DNA of 64,000 nt from Alkalibacter mobilis (lineage in GTDB: Bacteria; Bacillota; Clostridia; Eubacteriales; Alkalibacteraceae), in NCBI RefSeq assembly GCF_015594845.1, contig NZ_JADNRK010000006.1, positions 62,001 to 126,000 of the forward strand. The letters are read 5' to 3'. The notes under the pieces were generated by a model. The model worked only from the letters and a program-made list of their open reading frames with translations. It made no database searches and was not told the DNA's origin. Below, piece by piece: positions 52,070 to 60,857 of the stretch (positions are counted from its first letter, which is position 1; every line of letters begins with the position of its first letter). Position numbers and translations under genes: made by a program.

Positions 52070-52489
52070 ATGTTGAATTTTATTTTGTACAGTGCGATTT
52101 TTGTGATTTTTCTTACCATATCGGGCGGAGTTTATTATTTGAAAAAAGGTTATGAACACAATAGTAAAATCCGTAGATTTCTTCAGTTGAACCTCACCAT
52201 GTTCATACCAATGATGCTTGGTGCAATTCTCGTGATCATACCGGATATGGTCCACGCTGCTGAAACAGCGACTTCATCATCGGGTTTGGGATACATGGGA
52301 GCAGCTTTATCCACCGGTCTTGCATGTCTGGGTAGTGGTGTGGCAGTTGGTAATGTAGGATCTGCAGCTTTGGGAGCAGTTTCGGAAGACGAAAAAATGC
52401 TGGGTAAAACACTGATATATGTTGGTTTGGCAGAGGGCATAGCCATTTATGGACTGGTAATCTCCATAATGATATTGGGGGCTCTGTAA
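52070..52489 (+). CDS. ntpK: V-type ATP synthase subunit K (rotor ring)
   Basis: A 139-residue rotor subunit. The ion-carrying hairpin is the C-terminal half: GYMGAALSTGLACLGSGVAVG (about 74-94) and LIYVGLAEGIAIYGLVISIMIL (115-136), with Glu122 as the ion-binding carboxylate. Before it are a membrane helix (3-24), a basic stretch (25-36) and a second hydrophobic segment (42-61) ending VHA-AET, which looks like a signal-peptidase site. So the mature subunit may be a single 8-kDa hairpin. Sodium or proton use cannot be decided by eye. The ribosome binding site AGGAGG lies upstream. Confidence 0.9.
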   Translation: MLNFILYSAIFVIFLTISGGVYYLKKGYEHNSKIRRFLQLNLTMFIPMMLGAILVIIPDMVHAAETATSSSGLGYMGAALSTGLACLGSGVAVGNVGSAALGAVSEDEKMLGKTLIYVGLAEGIAIYGLVISIMILGAL

Positions 52490-52499
52490 GGAGGCACTC

Positions 52500-52799
52500 A
52501 TGAAATCATATTTAATAAGTGACAACAGAGATACATACGTAGGTTTGAGAATGGCAGGGATAGAAGGTGAATACCTGCAAAATATAGAAAATGCAGAAAT
52601 GGTTTTTAAGACGGCAGTTTCTTCAGGATATGGAATTATATTCCTGACTGAAAAAATCTACGTAAAAATCAAGGAAAAAGTAATCGAATATAAAGAAAAG
52701 AACAGTATTCCTTTGATAACAGTTATACCGGATAGACACGGATTTGACGAAAGCAAGGAAAAAATAACGAACTATATAAAGGAATCCATAGGATTGTGA
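52500..52799 (+). CDS. ntpG: V-type ATP synthase subunit F
   Basis: A 99-residue central-stalk subunit with the standard start KSYLISDNRDTYVGLRMAGIEGE, the YGIIFLTEKIYVKIKEKV segment and the IPLITVIPDRHG motif. A GGAGG site precedes the ATG. In the ntp nomenclature of Enterococcus this is NtpG. Confidence 0.9.
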   Translation: MKSYLISDNRDTYVGLRMAGIEGEYLQNIENAEMVFKTAVSSGYGIIFLTEKIYVKIKEKVIEYKEKNSIPLITVIPDRHGFDESKEKITNYIKESIGL

Positions 52800-52812
52800 C
52801 AGGAGGAAAATC

Positions 52813-53418
52813 ATGATCACAGTAGAAGACAAGATAAGGACTTTTTCGAAATATGTTTATGAAAAAGAATTGAAGATAAAAGAGGACGTACTTTCCGAAA
52901 CAAAGGCTAGACTTGATCGTATTGTAGAAGAAAAACAGAAAGAAATACTTGAAAAATGCAGTACTTTAGAAACTAAGCAAAAGAAAAAAATTGAACTTGA
53001 AGCACAAAAAAAAATATCCCAGGCTAAACTAAAAGCCAGAGATGAAGTTTTTGAAGTCAAGAACATGATGATGGAAGATCTGATTTCACTTGTCAATGGA
53101 GAATTAAGATCATTTACCGAAAGCAGTGAATATGAAGAATGGCTGATCCGATTATTGGATTCGAACTTTACAGGAGATCATGATTGGACAAAAGTTTATT
53201 TGGTGCTAAAAGATCTTGAAAATTATGCTGGCAGACTCAATTTGAAATATCCGAAGGTTGATTTTTTAGAGATGGACAATTCTAATATCGGGGGAGCTGT
53301 CTTGGAATCGTCAAAAGGCACTGAAAAGAAGGATCTTTCATTAAAAACAAGGCTGGACGAAAGTCACAACGAAATTGGATTACTTCTCCAGGAGTCTTGG
53401 GAGAAAGGGGATCAGTAA
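52813..53418 (+). CDS. ntpE: V-type ATP synthase subunit E
   Basis: A 201-residue peripheral-stalk subunit. The N-terminal half is a long charged coiled coil (about residues 10-85), and the C-terminal half is a mixed globular domain with the NIGGAVLESSKG turn typical of subunit E. It pairs with subunit H/G. Its TAA overlaps the ATG of subunit A by one base (TAATG). Confidence 0.88.
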   Translation: MITVEDKIRTFSKYVYEKELKIKEDVLSETKARLDRIVEEKQKEILEKCSTLETKQKKKIELEAQKKISQAKLKARDEVFEVKNMMMEDLISLVNGELRSFTESSEYEEWLIRLLDSNFTGDHDWTKVYLVLKDLENYAGRLNLKYPKVDFLEMDNSNIGGAVLESSKGTEKKDLSLKTRLDESHNEIGLLLQESWEKGDQ

Positions 53419-55184
53419 TGACTGAAAACGGAAGAATCACCATGATAAACGGCCCTGTAATCAGAGGCAGAGGCATGTCCGGATTTAAAATGCGGGAAAT
53501 GGTAATGGTCGGAAACAAAAGGTTGATAGGTGAAGTAATCATTCTTGAAGAGGATACTGGTATAATTCAGGTCTATGAGGAAACTGAAGGCCTGAAGATT
53601 GGTGAAGAAATTGTATCCACCGGAAAGCCTTTGTCGGTCAAATTGGGACCGGGCATGATCGGAAATATATTTGACGGCATTCAGAGACCGCTTCTTAAAA
53701 TAGACGAAGTAAACAAGGATTTCATACCTGAAGGCATTGGGATGATATCCTTGGATGAAGAGAAGTTGTGGGACGTTGAACTTACGGTGAAACAAGGAGA
53801 TAAGCTAAAAGAAGGAGAAGCTTTTGGTTATGTGGATGAGTCTGGTCTTATTCGCCATAAACTGCTGGTCCCACCGGAAAAAAGCGGAATTGTACTTGAG
53901 ATCAAAGATAGTGGAAAATATTCAATGGAGGATGTTCTGGTTGTTTTGGATCAGGATGGAGTCAGACAAGAATTAAAAATGTATCACGAGTGGCCTGTTA
54001 GAGTATCTAGGCCGGTAAAGGTAAGAAAAGAGATTCAAGAACTGCTAACCACTGGACAGAGAGTTCTGGATATGTTTTTCCCTTTGGCCAAAGGCGGTAC
54101 TTGCGCTATTCCAGGAGGATTCGGAACGGGAAAGACAATGACTCAGCATCAACTTGCCAAATGGTCTGATGCGGATATCATTATTTACATCGGTTGCGGT
54201 GAAAGGGGAAATGAGATGACGGAAGTTTTGGAAGATTTTCCAAAACTGATAGATCCAAAATCCAATAGGCCGTTGATGGAAAGAACTGTCTTGATTGCTA
54301 ATACTTCAAATATGCCCGTAGCAGCAAGGGAAGCGAGCATATATACCGGAATAACCATGGCCGAGTATTACAGAGATATGGGATATGACGTCGCTATAAT
54401 GGCAGATTCAACATCAAGGTGGGCTGAGGCTTTGAGAGAGATATCGGGTCGTCTGGAGGAGATGCCGGCGGAAGAGGGTTACCCTGCTTATTTATCTTCC
54501 AGGATCGCTGAATTTTATGAAAGAGCCGGGTACGTTGAGACACTAGGCAAAAGCGAAGGATCTGTCACTATCATAGGTGCAGTTTCTCCCGCAGGAGGAG
54601 ATTTTTCAGAACCGGTAACAGAAAATACAAAGAGGTATGTCAATGTATTCTTGGGACTGGACAAGGAGTTGGCTTATGCTAGACATTACCCGGCCATAAA
54701 CTGGTTGGATAGTTACAGTGGCTATATAAAAGTATTGGAGAGCTGGTACGAAGAAAATCTTTCAGACGGTGCAATTCCTTTAAGGAATAAAATGCTGGAG
54801 TTGCTTTTCAGAGAAAATAAACTTCAGGAGATCGTTATGCTGGTTGGGGAAGACGTACTTCCTGATGATCAAAGGATAATACTTGAAATATCCAAGATAA
54901 TCAAGGCTGGATTTTTGCAACAGAACGCATTCAACAAAGAGGATACATTTGTACCTATAAAAAAACAATACAGGATGCTGCAAATAATTGACTACTTGTA
55001 TGAAAGATGCAAAGAATCCGTCGCTTTGAATATACCCATATCAATGGTGAAAAATCAAGATTTGTTTGATGAACTGATCAAGATGAAATACACGGTCCCC
55101 AATTCGGATCTAAGTAAAATAGATGAAATACAAACAATGATAGACGACTACTACAATGAACTTAATGGAAAATACACTAATTAG
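53418..55184 (+). CDS. ntpA: V-type ATP synthase subunit A (catalytic)
   Basis: The catalytic ATP-hydrolysing subunit, 588 residues. It has a beta-barrel start ([25 protein letters not shown]), the non-homologous insert of V-type A subunits (about residues 110-190), the P-loop [13 protein letters not shown] near residue 234, the catalytic Glu in [14 protein letters not shown], and [29 protein letters not shown]. Length is normal. ATG 53418 is preferred over an ATG 21 bp earlier inside subunit E. AAAGGGG lies upstream. Confidence 0.97.
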   Translation: MTENGRITMINGPVIRGRGMSGFKMREMVMVGNKRLIGEVIILEEDTGIIQVYEETEGLKIGEEIVSTGKPLSVKLGPGMIGNIFDGIQRPLLKIDEVNKDFIPEGIGMISLDEEKLWDVELTVKQGDKLKEGEAFGYVDESGLIRHKLLVPPEKSGIVLEIKDSGKYSMEDVLVVLDQDGVRQELKMYHEWPVRVSRPVKVRKEIQELLTTGQRVLDMFFPLAKGGTCAIPGGFGTGKTMTQHQLAKWSDADIIIYIGCGERGNEMTEVLEDFPKLIDPKSNRPLMERTVLIANTSNMPVAAREASIYTGITMAEYYRDMGYDVAIMADSTSRWAEALREISGRLEEMPAEEGYPAYLSSRIAEFYERAGYVETLGKSEGSVTIIGAVSPAGGDFSEPVTENTKRYVNVFLGLDKELAYARHYPAINWLDSYSGYIKVLESWYEENLSDGAIPLRNKMLELLFRENKLQEIVMLVGEDVLPDDQRIILEISKIIKAGFLQQNAFNKEDTFVPIKKQYRMLQIIDYLYERCKESVALNIPISMVKNQDLFDELIKMKYTVPNSDLSKIDEIQTMIDDYYNELNGKYTN

Positions 55185-55195
55185 GGGATGAAATT

Positions 55196-56569
55196 ATGAT
55201 AAAAGAGTATTTGAAAATCGATAAAGTCGTAGGTCCCCTTGTTGAAGTTTCAAATGTGGAAGATGTAGCTTACGGCGAAGTTGTTGACATAAAAAGTCGG
55301 AACGGTGAAATTAAAAAAGGAAAAGTTATTCGACTTGACGAAGACAAAGCCACAATTCAAGTATTTGAAAATACTTCAGGATTGTCTACTGACAACTCTT
55401 CAATAAAATTTAGGGATGAGGCATTTGAACTTCCATTATCCAAAGAGATCCTGGGAAGGGTTTTTGACGGTTTGGGAAGACCGGCGGATCTTGGAGGCGA
55501 AATATTCAGCAGGCGGAAGTACAATATTAATGGTCGAGCCATCAATCCCGTTGCCAGGGAATATCCCAGAGATTTCATACAGACTGGGATTTCAAGCATC
55601 GACGCACTGATGACTTTGATAAGAGGACAGAAGTTACCTATTTTTTCTGGAAATGGGATGCCGCACAATGAATTGGCGGCACAGATAGTAAGACAGGCGA
55701 AACTTGGCGAGGATTCAGATGAAGAGTTTGCTGTTATTTTTGCTGCCATTGGTGTAAAACACGATGATGCTGATTTCTTCAGAAAAAGCTTTATAGAAGC
55801 CAATGCGATGGATAGAGTCGTTATGTTTATTAACTATGCCGATGATCCCGTTGCCGAGCGAATCAACACCCCGAGATGTGCACTGACTGCCGCAGAATAT
55901 CTGGCATTCGAGGAAGGAATGCAGATCTTGGTCGTCATGAGTGATATAACAAGTTATTGTGAAGCTCTCAGGGAGGTTTCTTCCGCTAGAGAAGAGGTGC
56001 CAAGCAGAAAAGGGTTCCCGGGCTATTTATACTCTGATTTGGCATCCTTATACGAGAGAGCGGGCATGTTGAAAGATAAACCGGGATCAATAACATTTCT
56101 GCCGATCCTTACTATGCCCAACGACGATATCACTCACCCGATACCCGACCTTACAGGTTTTATCACAGAGGGGCAAATAGTTTTGGGGAGAGATCTGTTT
56201 CAAAACAACGTATATCCACCTGTCGACATCCTGCCTTCTCTTTCGAGGTTGATGAAAGATGGGATCGGGGAGGGATATACCAGGGCGGATCATCCGGACT
56301 TGGCGAATCAATTGTTTGCATCGTACTCGAAGGTTCAGGAAGTCAGAGCTCTATCTCAAATAATAGGTGAAGATGATCTGACAGAAAATGACAAAAAGTA
56401 CATGGAGTTTGGAAGGAAATTTGAAGATTTATTCATAGCTCAAGGTTTTGAAGAAAACAGGAATATAAATGAGACGTTGGATCTGGGTTGGGAAATACTT
56501 AAAGTATTGCCTGCCAATGAATTGACTAGATTAAGCCCGGAGCTTATCGAAAAATATTATAACAATTAA
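55196..56569 (+). CDS. ntpB: V-type ATP synthase subunit B (regulatory)
   Basis: The non-catalytic partner of subunit A, 457 residues. It has the beta-barrel start [33 protein letters not shown] at the degenerate P-loop position, and [43 protein letters not shown]. The missing Walker A Lys is normal for B subunits. It lies 11 bp after subunit A. Confidence 0.97.
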   Translation: MIKEYLKIDKVVGPLVEVSNVEDVAYGEVVDIKSRNGEIKKGKVIRLDEDKATIQVFENTSGLSTDNSSIKFRDEAFELPLSKEILGRVFDGLGRPADLGGEIFSRRKYNINGRAINPVAREYPRDFIQTGISSIDALMTLIRGQKLPIFSGNGMPHNELAAQIVRQAKLGEDSDEEFAVIFAAIGVKHDDADFFRKSFIEANAMDRVVMFINYADDPVAERINTPRCALTAAEYLAFEEGMQILVVMSDITSYCEALREVSSAREEVPSRKGFPGYLYSDLASLYERAGMLKDKPGSITFLPILTMPNDDITHPIPDLTGFITEGQIVLGRDLFQNNVYPPVDILPSLSRLMKDGIGEGYTRADHPDLANQLFASYSKVQEVRALSQIIGEDDLTENDKKYMEFGRKFEDLFIAQGFEENRNINETLDLGWEILKVLPANELTRLSPELIEKYYNN

Positions 56570-56586
56570 GGATTGAAGGTGATTCC

Positions 56587-57201
56587 GTGGCAAACAGAAT
56601 AACACCAACGAAGGCAAATCTACTCAAAAGCAAGGGAACGATGGACTTTTCTAAAAAAGGTTTCGAACTTTTGGACAAGAAAAGAACCGTCCTTATTCAA
56701 GAGATGATGACTTTGATAGAGGCGGCAAAGAAAATAGAAATAGAAATTGAAAAAAAATTCAATGAAGCATATGAGGCCATCAAGCATGCCAGCATAACCA
56801 TGGGAGTTACCAATCTTGAGGAAGTTATACTTGGTATGGAAAAAGAAAAAGATTACCAAATTAGATTCAAGAGCGTTATGGGTGTAGAGATTCCTGAAAT
56901 AATGTATGAAAAATCCGAAAAATTAAAACCACAGTATGGTTTTTATCGAACCAATCCTTCTCTGGACGTTATGGTATTTGCCTTAAATGAAGTTAAATAC
57001 CTTTCTTACGAGTTGGCCAGAGTTGAAACAGCGGCTCATAAATTATCCATTGAAATAAGAAAAACTCAAAAAAGGGCCAACGCCTTGGAAAAGATCCATA
57101 TTCCGCGATTGGAAAAACAAATTAAATTTATTGAAGAAACTCTTGAAGAAAAAGAGAGGGAAGACTTTTTCAGATTAAAGATAATCAAGAAGAAGCGTTA
57201 A
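56587..57201 (+). CDS. ntpD: V-type ATP synthase subunit D (central stalk)
   Basis: A 204-residue central-shaft subunit, coiled coil at both ends. RITPTKANLLKSKGTMDFSKKGFELLDKKRTVLIQEMM is the usual start, and TQKRANALEKIHIPRLEKQIKFIEETLEEKEREDFFRLKIIKKK the usual end. The start is GTG 56587, with GAAGGTGA upstream. Last gene of the operon; a terminator follows at 57299. Confidence 0.95.
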   Translation: MANRITPTKANLLKSKGTMDFSKKGFELLDKKRTVLIQEMMTLIEAAKKIEIEIEKKFNEAYEAIKHASITMGVTNLEEVILGMEKEKDYQIRFKSVMGVEIPEIMYEKSEKLKPQYGFYRTNPSLDVMVFALNEVKYLSYELARVETAAHKLSIEIRKTQKRANALEKIHIPRLEKQIKFIEETLEEKEREDFFRLKIIKKKR

Positions 57202-57222
57202 AGGAACCTTTTAATGTGATAG

Positions 57223-57251
57223 TTGTAAATTTTAAAGCTATGGATTATACT
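57223..57251 (+). promoter_or_regulatory. promoter between ntpD and the GNAT gene
   Basis: TTGTAA (57223-57228), a 17-bp spacer and TATACT (57246-57251). The transcript would begin near 57258 and meet the terminator hairpin about 40 nt later, before the GNAT gene. Confidence 0.55.
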
Positions 57252-57298
57252 GTTCAGGTGGTGTTGTGCAACAAAGCGTATGGATACTGTCAATAGAT

Positions 57299-57345
57299 AA
57301 AAATGCCATGGGTAAGTGATTTCATTAACCTTGGCATTTTTATTT
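57299..57345 (+). terminator. terminator after V-ATPase operon / possible attenuator of GNAT gene
   Basis: A 10-bp stem AAAAATGCCA (57299-57308) / TGGCATTTTT (57332-57341), extendable with GGT/ACC, followed by ATTTATTTG. It lies between a local promoter and the GNAT start codon. Confidence 0.75.
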
Positions 57346-57371
57346 ATTTGTATGAAATCGGAGGTGAAACC

Positions 57372-57932
57372 ATGATTTTAGAAACAGACAGGCTTGAATT
57401 GATAAGTTCAAATATCACTTTTGCAAAAATGACTGCAGAGTTTTATTCGAGAAACAAAGATTTTTTAAAAAATTGGGAACCGGAGCGTACAGAATCTTTC
57501 TATGAATCTGAGTATCAATTTTTTGATTTGGTCGATCAAATTAAAAATAGACGTAAAGATCTGGAATACAGGTTTTGGATATTTAAAGCAGGAAAAAGAG
57601 ACAGGATCATTGGATCAGCTTCTTTAAGCGGTATAATCAGGGGAAATTTTCAATCTTGTTTTTTGGGATACAAAATCGATGGAAGAGAAACCAATCAAGG
57701 ATATATGACTGAAGCATGTGAGAGATTGATTAGGTACGCTTTCGAGGATCTGAAATTGCACCGAATTGAAATAAATGTAATTCCTGATAATGATTCGTCC
57801 AACAGAGTGGTTGAAAAACTAATGTTCAGGAGGGAAGGATTCTCACCTAGATATTTGTTTATTAACGGCAAATGGAAGGATCACATACGTTACGCAATGA
57901 CCAGGGAGGATTGGATCAATGATCAAAAGTAA
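57372..57932 (+). CDS. GNAT-family acetyltransferase, RimJ/RimL type
   Basis: A 186-residue N-acetyltransferase. ILETDRLELISSN is the common RimJ/RimL start; the acetyl-CoA-binding region spans FLGYKIDGRETNQGYMTEACERLIRYAFEDLKLHRIEINVIPDNDSSNRVVEKLMFRREGF. The substrate may be a protein N-terminus or a small amine and is unknown. I chose ATG 57372, directly after GGAGGTGA. It overlaps the PHP phosphatase gene by 14 bp. Confidence 0.88.
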   Translation: MILETDRLELISSNITFAKMTAEFYSRNKDFLKNWEPERTESFYESEYQFFDLVDQIKNRRKDLEYRFWIFKAGKRDRIIGSASLSGIIRGNFQSCFLGYKIDGRETNQGYMTEACERLIRYAFEDLKLHRIEINVIPDNDSSNRVVEKLMFRREGFSPRYLFINGKWKDHIRYAMTREDWINDQK

Positions 57933-58761
57933 TTTTCACATTCATTCAGAGTTTTGTGACGGTAAAAATACCATCGAAGATATGGTTTTGGCTGCTATTG
58001 ACCACGAATTGGAAAGTATTGGAATAACATCTCATGCGCCTATCGAAGGAGAATCTCACTGGACAATGAGTGTTGGGGATTTAGATAAATACTTTGAGGA
58101 AATCGATAGGCTTAAAAATAAATATTCTAGTAGTATAGAGATATATACATCTATGGAAATAGATTATTTTTTTGATAAGGGGTTAAATCCAAGCATGAAA
58201 TACTACATGAATAGGCTGGATTATTACATAGGTTCGGTTCATGCGTTGGGGAGTGGTCGCAATGGTAAATATTGGTATTTAGATGAAGACCCTGAAAGTT
58301 TTGTTTCAGGAATAAATGAAACTTTCCATGGGGATGCAAGAAAGGCAGTAGAATATTACTACGATATTTTATCGAATATGGTTTTGGAGTGCAACCCGGA
58401 TATCGTTGGTCATATGGATATTATTAAAAAAAATAATCCAGGGGGAAAGATATTTAATGAACGGGAATCCTGGTATAAAAGTGCAGTTGACAAGTTTTTG
58501 GATGTTGTAAAAACAAAGGATAGCATCATAGAGATAAATACCGGCGGAGTAAGAAGATTCGGACTGGAATGCTTTTATCCAAGCCATTGGATACTGGACA
58601 TGATCAGGGATAAAAAAATCAAAGTAACTGTTAATGGAGACAGTCACGATGTCGGTGGAGTAAACTATTATTACGCTGAAACAGCTGAAATCTTAAAATC
58701 CAAGGGAATCAATGAGATATCTGTTTTCAAAGACGGGGAATGGAAAAATTCCAAATTCTGA
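57919..58761 (+). CDS. hisJ: PHP-domain histidinol-phosphatase
   Basis: A 280-residue PHP-domain protein. SNFHIHSEFCDGKNTIEDMVLAAIDHELESIGITSHAP gives the metal-binding HxH and the second His, and GHMDIIKKNNPG and NGDSHDVGGV the later ligands. This matches the HisJ/HisK histidinol-phosphate phosphatase family. No other his genes are present, so the physiological substrate is not secured. Its TGA lies within a 32-bp palindrome shared with the convergent dacF-like gene. Confidence 0.82.
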   Translation: MIKSNFHIHSEFCDGKNTIEDMVLAAIDHELESIGITSHAPIEGESHWTMSVGDLDKYFEEIDRLKNKYSSSIEIYTSMEIDYFFDKGLNPSMKYYMNRLDYYIGSVHALGSGRNGKYWYLDEDPESFVSGINETFHGDARKAVEYYYDILSNMVLECNPDIVGHMDIIKKNNPGGKIFNERESWYKSAVDKFLDVVKTKDSIIEINTGGVRRFGLECFYPSHWILDMIRDKKIKVTVNGDSHDVGGVNYYYAETAEILKSKGINEISVFKDGEWKNSKF

Positions 58762-58779
58762 TATATCAGAATTTGGAAT
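58748..58779. terminator. 32-bp perfect palindrome containing both stop codons
   Basis: Arms ATTCCAAATTCTGATA (58748-58763) and TATCAGAATTTGGAAT (58764-58779) are perfectly complementary. It contains the TGA of the histidinol-phosphatase gene (58759-58761) and the TGA of the carboxypeptidase gene on the minus strand (58766-58768). It probably acts as a bidirectional terminator, though T runs are short. Confidence 0.7.
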
Positions 58780-60022
58780 ACTCATTCCTTGTTTTTCTAT
58801 TTCTAAGAGCTTTTCTTTGTCTTATAATTCTATTTTTTCTTTCTACATATAATCTAAGCCCGATGTAAATAATAAATAAGAATAAGATAAAAATTAAAAA
58901 TATTGTTTTTAATATGCCCAAAAAACTGAAGGGCTTCGAGATCGCAGTTGCAGCGAGCAAGTCGACCGCGCCTATTTCAGATCCGTTGAAAGTATAAACG
59001 ATTTTGCCTACCGATTCACCTTTTTCAAGAGGAAGAGAAATTTCATCCGGCAAAAATATTTCGGATTCAATGGTTTCCGATTCGTTCTTAGGGATGGTAT
59101 AACTGAATTCTTGAGACGAAATCAGATCTAAATTGTCTTTGCCTATTTGGATGGTTTTCAACAATTGATTGTTGTTGAGTAGTTCAATTCGTTTGAATCC
59201 GTTGAATCCAAATTCCAACATTGCGTTAGTATCGTTGTATGTCATGGTACCGATACAGTTCAGTACGACCGTAATCAATGTTAGATCGTCTTTTTTTGCT
59301 GCAGTTACCAATGCATTTCCCGCTTTTGTGGTATACCCGGTTTTGCTTGCTATTACGTTTTCGTTGTAAAAGTTATTTTGCGAACTTTGCAATAGTTTAT
59401 TTTTGGTCCATAGGTATCTGGTATCCTGATACGCGGTCTCAGGAATGACATAGTTTCTTCGGGTCATGATTTCGGTTAGTGCCGGATATTTGATCACTTT
59501 TTGCAGGATAAGTGCCATATCTTTGGCTGTAGTGTAGTGATTATCATCATGAAGACCGTTTGGATTTGTGAAATTGGAATTGACTGCTCCCAACTCTTTG
59601 GCTCTTTTAGTCATCAATTTGCCAAACTCTTCTACGTTGCCACTGATGTGTTGGGCGATAACTACAGCGGCATCATTTGCAGATTCGATCATTAGAGCAT
59701 TTAACAACTGTTCGCCTGTTAACTGCTCTCCTGGGATCAGATAGATTTGGCTGCTGCCTTGTTCTATCAAGTTTGGAACGTCTTCATTAACTGTTAAAAT
59801 TTCATCCATGGCAACATTTTCCATGAACAACAAAGCGGTAAGGATTTTAGTTGTGCTGGCAGGATAAAATGTTTCATCGCAATTTTTTTCATATAGGATC
59901 TGTCCAGTAGTTCCATCCATTAAAATGCCGGTAGGAGCTTCAATGGACGGTTGGGCAAAAATCGGGGTGCTGCCGAATATCAACATATATAATAAAATAT
60001 TCAATAGAATTTTTTTAATCAT
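58766..60022 (-). CDS. dacF: D-alanyl-D-alanine carboxypeptidase (DacF/PBP5-like)
   Basis: A penicillin-binding protein, 418 residues, that trims the terminal D-Ala of peptidoglycan stem peptides. It has a signal peptide (MIKKILLNILLYMLIFGSTPIFA) and the active-site S56-T-T-K59. SAND forms the second motif near residue 113 and K227-T-G the third. A beta-rich C-terminal domain, a C-terminal transmembrane helix (LKTIFLIFILFLFIIYIGLRLYV) and a basic cytosolic tail follow. The helix differs from the usual amphipathic anchor. The ribosome binding site GGAGGA lies on the minus strand. Confidence 0.93.
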   Translation of the reverse strand: MIKKILLNILLYMLIFGSTPIFAQPSIEAPTGILMDGTTGQILYEKNCDETFYPASTTKILTALLFMENVAMDEILTVNEDVPNLIEQGSSQIYLIPGEQLTGEQLLNALMIESANDAAVVIAQHISGNVEEFGKLMTKRAKELGAVNSNFTNPNGLHDDNHYTTAKDMALILQKVIKYPALTEIMTRRNYVIPETAYQDTRYLWTKNKLLQSSQNNFYNENVIASKTGYTTKAGNALVTAAKKDDLTLITVVLNCIGTMTYNDTNAMLEFGFNGFKRIELLNNNQLLKTIQIGKDNLDLISSQEFSYTIPKNESETIESEIFLPDEISLPLEKGESVGKIVYTFNGSEIGAVDLLAATAISKPFSFLGILKTIFLIFILFLFIIYIGLRLYVERKNRIIRQRKALRNRKTRNEYSKF

Positions 60023-60050
60023 CGGATTCCTCCAAAAATAATCTCAATTA

Positions 60051-60079
60051 AGTATAAGTTATTATAGTTAAAAAATCAA
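60051..60079 (-). promoter_or_regulatory. promoter of the carboxypeptidase gene
   Basis: On the minus strand, TTGATT (60074-60079), a 17-bp spacer and TATACT (60051-60056), 29 bp before the ATG. Confidence 0.65.
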
Positions 60080-60134
60080 AAAAAATAAAGGAAATTAATA
60101 AAAGATAAAGAATTATATTTTTGGAGGTGAAAAT

Positions 60135-60794
60135 TTGATTTTTAATAAACTGGGCGACAAAAAAATAATTGTGATTATAGTTTTGGCAGGAATTTGCCTA
60201 TTTGCAGCTATTTATTCCAGCCAGATGACAAAAGAGGACATATCTTTGGAAACATTGAATTCTGGGAACATCAAGGAGAAAGAATACGAGATTCAAAACC
60301 AGATCAAGAAAGAAACGGAATCGGAAACAGTCGAATTTGAAGAACCTAAAGACGCTGGAGTTGAAAATATTTATGTGCATGTTTCAGGTGAGGTCGAATC
60401 CCCGGGTATAGTGGAAATCAGTGAGGGGTCCAGATTATTTGAAGCCATTGAGATGGTTGGCGGTTTAACGGAGGATGGAGACATGGATTCGATAAATCTG
60501 GCATCGATAGTAGTAGACCAGCAAAAGATTGTAGTTGGAAACATAAACGATAAATCTCGAGTGCTAACAACGAACGGTGACTCAAGTCAAGGAGATGGAT
60601 CGCTGATAAATATAAATACTGCATCCAAAAGTGAATTGACAAAACTTCCCGGTATCGGTGATGTGATAGCTGAAAATATCATCGATTATCGTGAGTCGAA
60701 TAATTTTTTCAACTCAAAAGAAGAAATTAAAAATGTGAAAAGAATCGGTGATTCCATTTTCGATGAATTAAAAGAAATGATAACTGTAAACTAA
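60135..60794 (+). CDS. comEA: competence DNA-binding protein ComEA
   Basis: A membrane-anchored DNA receptor for transformation, 219 residues. An N-terminal transmembrane helix (KKIIVIIVLAGICLFAAIY, residues 9-27) leads to an acidic linker, a SLBB domain (VYVHVSGEVESPGIVEISEGSRLFEAIEMVGG, about 73-105), and a C-terminal helix-hairpin-helix pair (INTASKSELTKLPGIGDVIAENIIDYRE, about 157-185). The start is TTG 60135 with GGAGGTGA upstream. comEC follows. The ComEA/ComEC pair implies natural DNA uptake is possible, though no pilus genes are in the window. Confidence 0.92.
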   Translation: MIFNKLGDKKIIVIIVLAGICLFAAIYSSQMTKEDISLETLNSGNIKEKEYEIQNQIKKETESETVEFEEPKDAGVENIYVHVSGEVESPGIVEISEGSRLFEAIEMVGGLTEDGDMDSINLASIVVDQQKIVVGNINDKSRVLTTNGDSSQGDGSLININTASKSELTKLPGIGDVIAENIIDYRESNNFFNSKEEIKNVKRIGDSIFDELKEMITVN

Positions 60795-60857
60795 AAATAG
60801 GCTGGATATATTTTTTCAAACCAAGCAAACGAAAGCCGTTGATCAAAGGATGATTGA

